Assembly (NCBI GenBank): GCA_019802505.1
Contig: JAFMOC010000195.1
Span: 45,001 to 109,000 of the forward strand
Length of the DNA: 64,000 nt
Reading direction: 5' to 3'
Origin: Corydoras sp. C115
Lineage: Eukaryota; Chordata; Actinopteri; Siluriformes; Callichthyidae
Below are positions 1 to 12,443 of this stretch, in pieces (the first letter of the stretch is position 1; every line of letters starts with the position of its first letter). Under the pieces are notes generated by a model that was not told the origin of the DNA, ran no database searches, and saw nothing but the letters and a program-made list of their open reading frames with translations. The position numbers and the translations under genes are program-made.

Positions 1-1275
1 TGGTTCCCACAGTGCAGAATCCAGAGGAACGCGAGACAACACTCGAAACACACTCCACCACCTTCCTCAGGACTTACAGACTCATTTACTTCTGATGATC
101 GTCAATGTCCAGTCCGTCGGACGCTTCGGGGTTCTCCGTTAACGTCTGCCTTGCACCGTGTGGCGCTGCCAAGGCCTCGGTTCCTCTTGCTCTTCATGTT
201 GCTTGGTCACTGCTCCACAGCCGTGTTCTGATTTGGTCCAATCACAGAATTTGAGACCTTTATTTGATGTCCTTCTTTGGTCACTGCCTTACTCTGAAGC
301 TACCGGCTACCAGGTTGACTGTCCATCCCTTGGTGTGGGCCCCTGAGCGAGGCCCTCAACCCTTCTCTTTGGATCTGAACTCATGAAGTCCAGAACTGGC
401 GGTTCCTCAGAGCTGGACATAAGATGAAGATGAAGGGTCCGCCGCGTTGTCTGATGAACACGGTGGACTCAAAGAGAATTCCAGGAGCGTTAGGAATAAC
501 TAAGCCCAAACGGTTCCCATGACAACGTAAACCATCTGAGCTGGAAAAGCCATCAGCCCCGACGCCGGAGAACTGAGGATGACCCGCTGGCCAGGAAGTG
601 TACGGTCTGCCGTGGGTTCTCACACGGTGGATGGGTTAGCCGGGATATTCCTGAAGCCGGGGGTCGGGTTTCAGCCTTCCTACAGAAGGAGACCTTTGTT
701 TTAAGTGAAAGGCCTCTCCCCTACGGAGGGAGCCGATGGTATTTGCTGGCAGGGGGGTGTTTTTTTGCGGTTCTCCTGCCCATCGGGGTTCTGGTAAAAC
801 ACAACCCTGTGTACCTGCATGAATGCATGCAATAGAGCGTAGATGAGCCGGAGCAGATGTACACATGCCCACACACATGCCCCCCGAATGAAAATGAAAG
901 GACCTGCGAGCTGCAGCCTGCCAACTCGCCCACTCGCATAAACAACCGGGTGGGTTCCTGGACGGCGCGGTCATTCCTGGGCCACAATAAAGCCTGGGAG
1001 CCGGAACACCGGGGCAAACGGCTGCCACCAGAGACTGACGGGATAAAAACGCACTGCGGTCGCTGTGTTTACTGCCTGTCAAGAAGAACCCGTCGAGGGA
1101 AAGGCGTGGAAAGGCCCCACAGTGGACCGTTAGACTTGAACCCAAAGTGTAGACCCTTGAAAATGACCCCTAACCCTTCATTGCTTCAGGGCTCATGTAC
1201 CATTAATGACCTGGTGCTCCGACCCCCCAACCTTCAGCCCTCTGTTCGAGAGTCCAGGAGCCCAGAGTGGGTCAC
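1..1275. other. Unassigned sequence
   Basis: No exon with supporting splice sites or recognisable protein similarity. Open frames here are under 170 codons with random-looking composition. Confidence 0.5.
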
Positions 1276-1436
1276 TGCCACCAAAGCAAGTTCCATAAAG
1301 GCATGATGGGGCAAAGTCAGAACCTGGATCTCAACCCCATCCAATGCTTTTGCCATGAATTGGAACAGCGATGGCAAGTCAGGTCCCCCATATCATCATC
1401 ATCATCAGTGCATGACCTCACAAACGACGAGAAGAT
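1276..1436 (+). mobile_element. Tc1/mariner transposase relic
   Basis: Decayed 3' part of a Tc1-like transposase. A frame through LDLNPIQCFCHELEQRW resembles the PDLNPIEHLWxELE signature, followed by the CATCAGTG...TGACCTCACAAA block seen in other copies here. Confidence 0.6.
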
Positions 1437-2189
1437 AAAGACTTCAACAAACAAACCACCAAATCGAGCACGACGCCATTCCCATGATCCAATCAGAAAA
1501 GCAGACCAACTAACTAAGAACCTGGTTCCCTCGGTTCCTTTAAATAGGTCCACGGTTACTAATCTGTCTTCTGAGTCGGAGGAACTCGGGGGAACATCGG
1601 TACGAACGTTTCTACCTTTTAAAAGGACGTATAAAACGTCTCGGCGACGTTCAGTTTGATTTATTAATGGATTTTTAATAAGTCTTCAGAGGGACGTCGT
1701 GAAACCCGATGCCGCCCAGAAGGACGTCAGACCCGTGGAGCTCCGCGGGATCACCTCCGCTTCCCAGGTCAAGAAAACACGGGCTCTCCCGCTTCAGCCT
1801 GGTTTATAAAGCCGAGGAGATGCACCGGAGACCGACTCGGTTCCACGTCCTCTACGTCGCACCCCGAGGGCAGAACTGCCCCAAACTGAGGGCCAATTCA
1901 GTCCAATTAGGGGAAGTTAAACCAATTGAAACGCTCTGGAATCTTCTCTACAGGGAGCCTCCAGGAATGTAAAGAGTGCGGTGCCCTGAAAACGACCCTG
2001 AAATGACCCTGCACCCTCACGACCGGGGGACGCTGACGACCGAGCGCAACCGAAGAGCGACTGTAGACCGTAGAGCGACTGTAGAGCGACCGTAAAGGTT
2101 CGCTCACAAAGATTCCACTCAGAACAAAGAGCAAGTCAACGTCGATGTTCCTGAACATGATAATGGAGGCATGCCCACATGTTGCTTGT
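1437..2189. other. Unassigned sequence
   Basis: Mixed-composition DNA without convincing exons. Includes a short tandem run of GACTGTAGAGCGAC-like units near 2050-2090. Confidence 0.4.
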
Positions 2190-2208
2190 CTCTCTCTCTC
2201 GCTCGCCC

Positions 2209-2242
<34 letters not shown>

Positions 2243-2403
2243 CCTCTCTCGCTCTCTCTCGCGCTCTCTCTCTCTCTCTCTCTCTTGTACGCTCTCTCTC
2301 GCTCTCTCTCTCGCGGTTTCTCTCTCTCTCTCTCTCGCTCTCTTTCGCTCTCTCTCTCTCTCTCTCTCTTGCTCTCTCTCTCTCACTCTGTCTCTCGCTC
2401 GCT

Positions 2404-2445
<42 letters not shown>

Positions 2446-2605
2446 GCTCTCTCTCTCACTCGCTCTCTCTCTGTCTCTCTCGCTCTCTCTCTGTCTCCCT
2501 GTCTCCCTCTCGCGCTCTCTCTCTCTCTCTCTCTCTCACGCTCTCTCTCGCTCTCTCTCTCTCACACACTCTCTCTCTCTCTCTCACACTCTCTCTCGCG
2601 CTCTC

Positions 2606-2662
<57 letters not shown>
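2190..2662. repeat. (CT)n microsatellite tract with CG interruptions
   Basis: About 470 bp of TC/CT dinucleotide, purine-free on the plus strand except for scattered G and A, with GCTCG interruptions. Long Ser/Leu/Arg open frames here are artefacts of the repeat. Confidence 0.98.
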
Positions 2663-2665
<3 letters not shown>

Positions 2666-3284
2666 GGAGTCTATAATGGGAGCCAGATTTTTAAAGCTTG
2701 GAGGGAAATGTAATAATTGCCAGCAATTCATTTGGAATCTCCTTTAACGTTTTATCTGCACAGCTGTGTTTGGATTTTTTTTTTTTCTTTTCGAGACTCC
2801 CGGTCACAGCGTTATAAATCAAAGGATGCCGGTCGTGCGGGATCGCCATGTCAGGCCGTTGGCTAATCGAAGGCTTGGCGGGACGTCCCGGCACCCCCGC
2901 AGCGGGACGAACATGTGCGATTCTGCGCCGCGCAGGAGAGAGATTACCGACAGAGCCCGAAAATCAAAGCCCCGCGGTCACATGACCAACCTGCCGACTT
3001 CCCCGAGCTGCGGAATGTTGTTGTTCTGCGGCGATATTGACCTTAATAATGATAAGAGTTCAAATCAACAGAGTTCTAAAGACAGAACGTCGGCGCTGGG
3101 TTGGAGAACCTGGATAACGCTCCATCAAAGAGATTATGGTGCGTACTTTCAGTCCAAAAGGGGCAAAGTTCACAACCAGTGCGTTTACGAGAAGCACGGA
3201 AAATAATTTTTTAATTGGTGTGACTGCTGATGGCCATCACTCTTCGTTTGTCTTCTTTTAATTATTATTACACCTTGGTAACCA
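2663..3284. other. Unassigned sequence
   Basis: Unique-looking sequence with no recognisable gene. A T-rich run lies at 2775-2792. Confidence 0.4.
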
Positions 3285-4390
3285 CCTTGAACCCCTTAGC
3301 AACCACCCAGAACTCCTTAGCAACTACACAGAACACCTTAACAACCACCCTGAACCTTTTACCAACCATCTAGAACCCCTTACCAACCACCTTGCACCCC
3401 TTACCAACCACTGTGCACCCCTTAGCAACCACCCAGAATACTTTAGTAACTATCTTGAACCCCTTAGCAACCACCTAGCACACTTTAGCAACCACCTTGA
3501 ACCCCTTTAGTAACTACTATCTTGAACCCCCTTAGCAACCACCTAAAACACCTTGGCAACCACCTAGCACACTTTAGCAACCACCTTGAACCCCTTGGCA
3601 ACCACCCAGAACACCTTAGTAACTATCTTGAACCCCCTTAGCAACCACCTAAAACACCTTGGCAACCACCTAGCACACTTTAGCAACCACCTTGAACCCC
3701 ATGGCAACCACCCAGAACACCTTAGTAACTATCTTGAACCCCCTTAGCAACCACCTAAAACACCTTGGCAACCACCTAGCACACTTTAGCAACCACCTTG
3801 AACCCCATGGCAACCTCCAGAAAACCTTAGTAACTATCTTGAACCCCCTTAGCAACCACCTAGACCCCATTGCATCCACCTAGAACCCCTTGGCAACCTC
3901 CAGAACACCTTAGTAACTATCTTGAACCCCCTTGGCAACCACCTATAACACCTTGGCAACCACCTAGACCCCATTGCATCCACCTAGAACCCATTGGCAA
4001 CCTCCAGAAAACCTTAGTAACTATCTTGAACCCCCTTAGCAACCACCTAGACCCCATTGCATCCACCTAGAACCCCTTGGCAACCTCCAGAACACCTTAG
4101 TAACTTTCTTGAACCCCCTTAGCAACGACCTAGACCCCATTGCATCCACCTAGAACCCCTTGGCAACCTCCAGAACACCTTAGTAACTTTCTTGAACCCC
4201 CTTAGACCAACCCCATTGCATCCACCTAGAACCCCTTGGCACCTAGAACACCTTAGTAACTTGAACCCCCTTGGCAACCACCAAGACCGCATTGCATCCA
4301 CCTAGAACCTCTTGGCAACCTCCAGAACACCTTAGTAACTATCTTGAACCCCCTTGGCAACCACCTAGAACCCCTTAGTGTCTTCCACGG
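3285..4390. repeat. Minisatellite block A
   Basis: About 1.1 kb of degenerate tandem repeats based on CCTTAGCAACCACCTAGAAC (about 21 bp), organised into higher-order units that alternate AACTATCTTGAACCCC with CAACCACCTAG. Peptide-like frames reading RWLLRGF are artefacts. Confidence 0.95.
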
Positions 4391-5528
4391 CCAAGCCGCA
4401 ATCACGTTGCATATTGTTGGGGAAATGCACGCCGCTCTCGTTAGCGCTGGAATGTTCCGTTTACGTTTTAATCCGGCCCTTAACGACCGGCTCGTCCGTC
4501 AGCGCTGCGGAAACGATGGTACATTTTCACGCAACTATTTATTAAGCCCCGTTTCGGAGGAAGTCTGGTGATGAAATCATGGCGTGTGCCATGTGTGTAT
4601 GGTTAGCATGTCTTCCCGTGTCCTCGTCCGGGGAAACACGGTCGCACACATGCCGACTGGACGGGTGTAAAGCTACACTCCGCAGCGAGCGAACCAAACC
4701 GCAGAAGATGGAGCGAGCGAGCACTTGGCCGGGGATGAAATAGAAACGACGGCGTGGGGGGGTGGGGGGGGGAGTGGAAAAATATGGCTGGTCATATATG
4801 TTTGAGGAAAGAAACAACAAGGCGGGAGGAACATTAGCCTAGATCACAAGAAACAAAATAATTTAGTGCAACTGACTCAGTTCCCTTTTATCTCGGACAG
4901 ATGGCGAAGCGCGCAGACGGCTCGTGATGGGAATGCGTCTGCCTGCCGAAGCGAGACCAAAGTGGATTCGGGCCTCTCCACTTTTTCTTTTTCTTTTTCT
5001 TTTTTTTTTTTTTTTTTTAACTCTGCGGTTCGCTGCCAGACGCTTCATTCGCCAAAGATTTTAAAACTCCGCGGCCAAAAAATGTCAAGTTCACTGTAAT
5101 TAGTGCTGAAAATGAGCGCGGCTTTTACGAAGTGTATGTAGTTTTCATTTAATACCTAATAAATCCATACCTCAAAACATCTCCACCCGCTCCCCGCCGC
5201 GCCGACGACCACGCAGCGAACGCGCCGATCGCCTTCGAGCGCAGGTCTGTGCGAGCGAGCAGATGTTTGTGCACCTCGTTTGGAACCCAACTGTCTGAGG
5301 CGAATTATTTTTAATGACGGAACGTGGATCGACATTCAGAGAATCTGATAAAGCCTCGGAAACGTACAGCAGAACACAGACTGGCGTTTCCACTTCTGGG
5401 AAATCCTGTACGTCTAATCAACCACACGCAATTATCAGATCAGCCAATCAGACGGCTGCAGTCACAGTGCGATGTATAAAGTTATACAGATGCGCTCCAG
5501 CATATTCCAGTAATGTACAATTTTTGGA

Positions 5529-5534
<6 letters not shown>
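4391..5534. other. Unassigned sequence
   Basis: Unique-looking DNA with a T run (4980-5019). GC content changes along it but no exon is supported. Confidence 0.4.
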
Positions 5535-5572
<38 letters not shown>

Positions 5573-6366
5573 GACAGTGTGGGTGGTGGTGGTGGTGTTG
5601 GTGTGTTTGGGTGGTGGTGGTGGTGGTGGTGTGTTTGTGTGGTGGTGGTGGTGTTTGGGGGTGTGTGTGGGTGGTGGTGTTGGTGTGTTTGGGTATGGGG
5701 GTGTGTGTGGGTGGTGGTGTTGTGTTTTGGTGGTGGTGTGGTGGTAGTGTTTGGGTTGGTGGGTGGTGGTGTTTGGGGGGGGGTATGTGGGTGGTGGTGT
5801 TGTGGTGTTGGTGGTGTTGGGTTTGGGGTATGGGGGTGTGTGTGGGTGGTGGTGTTGTGTTTTGGTGGTGGTGGTGGTGGTAGTGTTTGGGTTTGTGGGT
5901 GGTGGTGTGTTTGGGTGGTGGTGTGTGGGTGGGTGGTGGTGTTTGGGGGGGTATGTGGGTGGTGGTGTTGATGTGTTTTGGTGGTGGTGGTTGGGTGGTG
6001 GTGGTGTTTGGGGGGTGTGTGTGGGTGGTGGTGTTGATGTGTTTTGGTGGTGATGGTGGTGGGGTGGGTGTGTTTGGATAGTGGTGGTGATGGTGGTGTT
6101 GTGGGTAGTGTTTGGGTTTGTGGTGGTGGTGTGTTTGGGTGGTGGTGTTGTGTGTGTGTGTGTGTAGGTGGTGTTTGTGTGTGGGTGGTGGTGTGTTGGG
6201 GTGTGTGTGTGTATGGGTGGTGGTGTGTGTGTGTTCTCTGTGGTCTCTGTGATTCAGTGGGTGTGTCGGGTCTCATCAGTTCCGTACATAAAGCAGATTA
6301 ATGGCCTGATTGTGTGTGTATGGGTGGTGTGTGTGTGTATGGGTGGTGTGTTTGGGTGGTGGTGGT
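5535..6366. repeat. GT-rich TG/GTGG/TGG repeat block
   Basis: A perfect (TG)n start (5534-5570) passes into about 700 bp of degenerate GGTGGT and GTGTTTGGG units with almost no C on the plus strand. A tail of the same kind resumes at 6310-6366. Confidence 0.95.
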
Positions 6367-6915
6367 GGGGTGTTCTTCTGGTTCTGATTGTTCTTCTGGT
6401 TCTCGTGGCGTTCCTCGCAGAACCTTCAGTCCAAACTTCTAACGAACAGAGAGATCAGCGATGACGACTCAGCACGACTCCGAATCAATTTCAAATGACA
6501 CAGACCGAGTTCCAAAAGCCTTTAAACTGTTTAAACGTTCCCCGCGTTCTCTTCTGTCTCCAAACCCACCCACGTCTCATCGTCCTCTCCCTCTCGGGTG
6601 GAGGAAGACGTGGCGGGCTCTGAGAGCGTCCCTTCAGATTTCAGAGTTCTCATTGTGTGTGTGCGTCTCCTGAACTCCGAGGTCGACATGAGAATGAGGT
6701 CAGGGGTCTGGAAACGTCTCCGTCCCGCGGTGCGTTCTCCGTTTTCATGTTGGTTTTCGGTGACGCAGTGATCCGGCGGTGGAGGATCTCCGACCGCGGC
6801 ACGGTTCCGGGTTCCTGTCTGACGGAGTCTGTTTTCATTTAATATCTGCTGCTTGATGATGAAGTTTAGAATTCAGTCGAAGAAAAGCCACCGAGCTTCA
6901 GAGAAAACACTGCTC

Positions 6916-6918
<3 letters not shown>
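6367..6918. other. Unassigned sequence
   Basis: Unique-looking spacer between two GT-rich blocks, no gene recognised. Confidence 0.4.
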
Positions 6919-6960
<42 letters not shown>

Positions 6961-7080
6961 GTGTGTGTGTGTGTGTGGGGTGTGTGTGTGTGTGTGGGGT
7001 GTGTGTGTGTGTGTGGGTGTGTGTGTGTGTGTGGGGGGTGTGTGTGTGGGGTGTGGTGTGTGTGAGTGGGGTGTTTGAGT

Positions 7081-7127
<47 letters not shown>

Positions 7128-7170
7128 TCTGTGTGTGTGTGTGTGTGTGTGTGTCTGTGTGTGTGTGTGT

Positions 7171-7231
<61 letters not shown>

Positions 7232-7418
7232 TGTGTGTGTGTCTGTGTGTCTGTGTCTCTGTGTCTGTGTCTCTGTGTCTGTGTCTCTGTGTCTGTGTCT
7301 CTGTGTGTGTGTCTGTGTGTGTGTGTGTGTGTGTGTCTGTGTGTGTGTGTCTGTGTGTGTGTCTGTGTGTCTGTGTCTCTGTGTGTGTGTGTGTGTGTCT
7401 GTGTGTCTGTGTCTGTGT

Positions 7419-7450
<32 letters not shown>

Positions 7451-7482
7451 CTGTGTCTCTGTGTCTGTGTGTGTGTGTGTGT

Positions 7483-7519
<37 letters not shown>

Positions 7520-7520
7520 T
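6919..7520. repeat. (TG)n microsatellite with GGGG and TCTG variants
   Basis: About 600 bp of TG dinucleotide. The first part is interrupted by GGG, the second by periodic TCTG, suggesting two sub-arrays. Confidence 0.98.
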
Positions 7521-7529
7521 GTGCCTTAG

Positions 7530-8398
7530 AAACCATCTACCACCTTAGCAACCCTTAGGAAACCCCTTAACAACCACCCAGAACTCCTTAGCAACCATAC
7601 GGAACCCCGTACCAACCACCGGGAACCCCTTATCAACCACCTAGAACCTCTTAGCGACTGCCTAGAACCCCTTAGCAACCAGCAGGAACACCTGATCAAC
7701 CACCTAGAACCTCTTAGCAACCACCTGGAACTCCTTAGCAACCACCGGTAACACCTTAGTAACCACCGGTAACACCTTAGTAACCACTTAGAACCCCTTA
7801 GTAACCACCTAGAACTCCTTATCAACCACCTAGAACCTCTTAGCAACTGCCTAGAACCCCTTAGCAACCACCAGGAACACCTGATCAACCACCTTGAACT
7901 CCTTAGCAACAACCGGTAACACCTTAGTAACTACCTAGAACCCCTTAGCAACCACCAGGAACACCTTATCCACCACCTAGAACCTCTTAGTGACTGCCTA
8001 GAACCCCTTAGCAACCACCAGGAACACCTGATCAACCACCTAGAACCTCTTATCAACCACCGGTAACACCTTAGTAACCACCTAGAACTCCTTATCAACC
8101 ACCTAGAACCTCTTAGCAACTGCCTAGAACCCCTTAGCAACCACCAGGAACACCTGATCAACCCCCTAGAACCTCTTAGCGACTACCTAGAACCCCTTAG
8201 CAACCACCAGGAACACCTTAGCAACCACCTGGAACTCCTTAGCAACCACCGGTAACACCTTTGTAACCACCTAGAACCCCTTAGCAACCACCTGGAACTC
8301 TTTAGTAACCACCAGGAACTCCTTCGTAACTGTGTAGAACCCCTTAGCAACCACCTGGAACTCTTTAGTAACCGTCTACCATCACCTTAGCAACAAAA
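7530..8398. repeat. Minisatellite block B (21-bp unit)
   Basis: About 870 bp of a 21-bp unit resembling CAACCACCTAGAACCTCTTAG, around 40 copies, grouped into higher-order repeats (GGAACACCTGATCAACCACC recurs). Clearly related to block A at 3.3-4.4 kb. Confidence 0.95.
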
Positions 8399-9578
8399 CA
8401 TGGCTGACACTGTGTGATTGTTTTTTAGGACCTCCTCTGGAGCAGATCCGGTGGGGGGGACGCCGCAGGTCTCATCAGTGGAACCCACACCGTGAAGCTG
8501 ACCTCGCATGTGAAGGGTGGACGTGAACGCGCCGCGCAGCGTCTGTGGTGTCCTGTCGGATTACACCGTAACGCTGCGCTCTGATTGGTAGGTGCTCTCA
8601 CTGATCACTGTGATTGAACGCATCTTCGCGTTCTTGCCGTCCCCGTCCCCCCGGCGTGTGGAGCCGGCTCGGTTCTGAGGTTGTTCCTGTACCTCGGGGA
8701 CGGGGGCGCTCTCCCTGCGAGCTGATGTTTTGTTAGGTGAGGCAGGTTGGAGTCAGGCCTGAGGAATGTGAGGCGCTGCTCCACACACAAGGAAGCATAT
8801 CATTATTCTGTGATGGATGTCTGTTTGGAGAGGGGTGGGGGGCCTTCATTCCCCGCCTTTGATGTTGACATGACTGCGAATGCGTCACCGTCGAGCCTCC
8901 ATCCAGACTCGTGAATCTTAAAGGGACAGAAGCGCGAGTGCAGGTGCGAGAGCTCTTGCACTGAATCATTCTGTGTTTAGTCTGAAAGCGGACCGTGTGG
9001 ACGTTTGGACGCCGGGGTGGACGCGGACGGCCGCCTCGTCAGTCTGATGTATGGACGCTCGGAGTATGGACGCTGTAATAAACCCTCATAGCAGACGGAC
9101 GTGGGACCCTGCTGGGACCCTGCTGGCCCCCTGCTGGCCCACTGCGGCGCGGCACACGACAGAGGCCCACATTAAAAACATTAACATGGCCCACACGTCC
9201 CACAACACCAGAGTCTGCGGCTCACGTCTTGGCACCGGCTGCGATCCGCTCCCGATGACCATGTGGGCCAGGGGCCGGATCGGGGGCCCGAATCAGTTTG
9301 CTGATAAATTATATAAAATTACAAGGATTTTTTTTTTTAATTAACCTAAAAATATTTTAAAAGACGTAATTTCCTGAAGTCTAAATGTGTGTGTGAATGT
9401 GTTTGTGTCTGCCCTGTGATGGACCTGCAACCACAACTCGACTGCTGGGATAAGCTCCAGTAATCACCGGTCACTCCGATAAAAGTAAGTGGATCAGATT
9501 TTTAATTTGTACATAGTAGAGGATTGTAGAACATTATTTATTTATTTATATATTTATTTATTTATATATATATATAGG
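8399..9578. other. Unassigned sequence with a decayed SINE-like tail
   Basis: No gene recognised. 9395-9485 (CTGCCCTGTGATGGACCTGC, GGGATAAGCTCCAG) resembles the 3' part of an old fish SINE. Confidence 0.4.
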
Positions 9579-9924
9579 TTGGCACGGTGGCTTAGTGGTT
9601 TAACATGTTCTCCTCCTAGCGCTAGGGATTCCCGGTTCGAATCCCCATCTGGGTGGAGTTTCCTTGTTCTCCCCGTGTTCGCGTGGGCTTCCTCCGGGTT
9701 CTCCGGTCCCACAGTCCAAAAACATGGATCCATATCAATTGAGTTCTCCAAATTACCCCATATAGAGTGTGTGTGAGTGAGTGAGTGTGTGCCCAGCGAT
9801 AGATTGGCGCCCTGTCCTGGGTCTATCTGCCCAGTGCCCGAAACGTTCTCCCCTGGATGGGCATGGGGAACCCCCCCCCCCCTACACGACCCTAATAGAG
9901 GATAAAGTGGAAGATAATGAATGA
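9579..9924 (+). mobile_element. V-SINE copy (tRNA-derived)
   Basis: Full-length: A box TGGCTTAGTGG, B box GGTTCGAATCC, V domain TGTTCGCGTGGGCTTCCTCC, then the ACCCTAATAGAGGATAAAG end and ATGA tail. Inserted in (TA)n. Confidence 0.93.
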
Positions 9925-10435
9925 TATATATATATATAAAATCCAGCAGGTAAATACGGAATTAAACTCTGTATTAATTAAATTTAATTAAATTTGGCTT
10001 CATGTCCAGACGGCGGTATGAAACTCGGTCGTGGACCCACAGCGAGGGTTTTGAATGGAGTCGGTGTCGGCGGCGCGGCGGTTAGCGTTCAGGGTTTTCA
10101 GCGCAGCCATGCTGCCACTGCAGGACCGACGCTCTCAACCCGTAATTGCTCAGAGTGTATAATTTAGTGTATTGGATTTGGACGGGGAGCTCGTCACAGG
10201 CCGTAATTAAAGAGGCGGAACCATTCAGGGTTAATGGGGGTAAATGTATGTGGGGGGGGGTGGTTAGGGGACAATAGCAGAGCTCAGTATAAACGATCTC
10301 ATTGACTCAGCCGTCACACAAACCGGCCAATTACAGCCTCACACACGACGTTCCCGTCGACGCAGTCGAAACTCAGGGACGGCGGGGAGAGGTGTGTCCC
10401 CCCCCCCTCCCCTCCAGGGCAGGGGGGGGGGTGTT
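9925..10435. other. Unassigned sequence
   Basis: No gene recognised. G- and C-homopolymer runs near 10250 and 10400. Confidence 0.4.
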
Positions 10436-10577
10436 CCCCAATCCAGGGCAGAACATTTCAGGCGTTGGGCAGATACACTCGGGAGAGGGCACCAATCCCT
10501 CACTGCATACACAGTCACTCACACGCACAATACAGGGGCAATTTAGAGCTGACAATTCACCTTGAATCCATGTTTTT
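10436..10577 (-). mobile_element. V-SINE fragment, diverged subfamily
   Basis: Reverse-orientation 3' half (GGCGTTGGGCAGATACAC, GGGGCAATTTAGAG) with the variant ATTCACCTTGAATCCATG shared with the copy near 14.6 kb. Truncated at a T run. Confidence 0.75.
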
Positions 10578-10726
10578 TTTTTTTTTTAGACTGGAGTTGC
10601 ACATGTTTCTAAATGTAATAGTTAAATTAAACTATTTGGGGGAAATAAATAACAGTTTTAATCACAGTTTTAAATAAATAATACAGACTTGAGGTTTTTT
10701 ATCTTTAGTTATCTCGTCCTCTCTCG

Positions 10727-10734
<8 letters not shown>

Positions 10735-10791
<57 letters not shown>
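10735..10791. repeat. (CT)n microsatellite
   Basis: Perfect CT dinucleotide run of about 55 bp. Confidence 0.97.
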
Positions 10792-10797
<6 letters not shown>

Positions 10798-11412
10798 GTG
10801 TCCCAACATGTCTTCCTTCTTCTCCACACTCTCCGTGGGACCCCCTCTCAGCTCTGCTCTCTGACCCTCCCCCACCGAACGTCCAGACAGGTCTAAGAGC
10901 GTTGCGTGCGATGAAGAGCGGGATAGTCTTTCATCAGGCCCGCACGAGGGGGGGTGGGGGGGGGTGTATGTGGGGGGGGGGGGAGCTGCAGAGATTTGAG
11001 ATCACTTTTCAAAGGGAGATCTTTTCATTTGTTTTTTTTTTTCCCCCGACATTTCACCACCGGTGAGGAGCCGAGACCGCGCCCCCACGCCCCCCCCCCA
11101 AAGCGAGGGGTGGAGAGGTGTTAGGACATCCTTCTTATGTTCAGACGTTAATGAGACGATGCCGTCTGCACGTCTCTGCGCGTTATGGATTTTAGCGTCG
11201 TTTCTGAGACGCTCTAATCCGGCGCAACTTCGCAGCCGTGGTTCAGGGTGCAGATCCCTCAGTACTGCACCCGCTGGGGCAATAAGGCTTACGGGGCATA
11301 CAGGAGGGCCCACACTGTTGGAGGTTTTAGCCTCCGACCTTCAGGTGGAGAGTTAGATTGTGTCCTCGTTATCTTTCTCATTCCAAAAAAAAAATAAAAA
11401 AATACACTAATT
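10792..11412. other. Unassigned sequence
   Basis: No gene recognised. Several G runs (10948-10982) and a C run near 11090. Confidence 0.4.
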
Positions 11413-11427
11413 ATGTTTCTGAATTAG

Positions 11428-11720
11428 GGCGGCACGGTGGCTTAGTGGTTTAGCATGTTCGCCTCTCAGCACTAGGGATTCCCGGTTCGAATCCCCATCT
11501 GGGTGGAGTCTCCACTCAATTGACATTGATCAAGTCAATTGAGTTCTCCAAATTGCCCCATATAGAGTGTGTCTGTGTGAGTGAGTGTGTGCCCAGCAAT
11601 AGATTGGCGTCCTGTCCTGGGTCTATCTGCCCAGCGCCCGAGACATTCTCCTCTGGATGGACATGGGGAACCCGCCCGAGACCCTAATAGAGGATAAAGC
11701 GGAAGATAATGAATGGATGG
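11428..11720 (+). mobile_element. V-SINE copy lacking most of the V domain, perfect TSD
   Basis: A and B boxes intact. An internal deletion joins GGGTGGAGTCTCCA directly to the CAATTGA region. Bounded by 15-bp target duplications ATGTTTCTGAATTAG at 11413-11427 and 11721-11735, which shows a recent retrotransposition of the deleted form. Confidence 0.95.
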
Positions 11721-11939
11721 ATGTTTCTGAATTAGAGGCTGGTCCCTGCGTCATGTGCAGGGATAAGCCCCAGGGGCCTCTGGGAGATGAGCTCCGTCCT
11801 CGGCGCTTCGTCATCTCCACCCTCGCAAGGTTTTATGTGACAGCAGAGCCGCTCTGCGTCTGCCGCCAGGAGTCAGGCTCTTAAAAACGCCGCCGCCGCC
11901 GCCACGGAGTCGAGATGGTTTCAGCTTCAGCAGCACATC

Positions 11940-12050
11940 TCCTCAAGGATTCAAGGATATTCAAGGATTTTTATTGTCACATCACCTGGTACTGGGGTAC
12001 TGGTGAGTGAAAAACTTATGAGCAAGTGCCCACAACTGTGCAAAAAAAAG
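11940..12050. repeat. Interspersed repeat fragment, unclassified
   Basis: CAAGGATTTTTATTGTCACA with the TACTGGTGAGTGAAAAACTT region resembles a dispersed fish repeat whose relatives begin ATTTTTATTGTCA. Class uncertain. Confidence 0.35.
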
Positions 12051-12071
12051 CGATTTTTACAAATATAAGAA

Positions 12072-12443
12072 AGAAAATCCATTCATTCATTATCTTCCAC
12101 TTTACCCTCTATTAGGTGTCCTCATTGGTTGGTGTTGGTCTCATACCTGGGGGAATAAGATGGTTGTATTAGGAAGGGTAGCTTGTATAAAACTCTCCAT
12201 TATCTTCCGCTTCATCCTCTATTAGGGTCGTGGGGGGGTTCTCCATGCCCATCCAGGGGAGAACGTTTCAGGCGCTGGGCAGATAGACCCAGAACAGGAC
12301 GCCAATCCATCACTGTACACACTCACTCACACAGGCACACGCTATATGGGGCAATTTGGAGAACTCAATTGACTTGTTCCATGTTTTTGGACTGTGGGAG
12401 GAAACCGGAGAACCCAGAGGAAACCCATGCAGACACGGGGTGT
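12072..12443 (-). mobile_element. V-SINE copy with a 3' extension
   Basis: Reverse orientation. A SINE end (12078-12118), about 85 bp of extra sequence (12119-12200), then the normal SINE body truncated at 12443. The extra segment matches 25255-25355 in opposite orientation. Confidence 0.8.

Noticed and set aside
2145..2747. Long Ser/Leu- and Arg/Glu-rich open frames over the CT tract
   Set aside because: They are translations of a dinucleotide repeat in several frames and both strands; no splice or start context.
5482..7548. Val/Trp/Gly-, Cys/Val- and His/Thr-rich long frames
   Set aside because: Products of GT-rich microsatellites; repeats without stops are open in many frames by default.
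7526..8161. Heptad-like repeat protein (RWLLRGS units) on the minus strand
   Set aside because: 21-bp minisatellite is seven codons long, so any stop-free unit gives a repeat protein; no start region, no conservation signal and indels break the frame.
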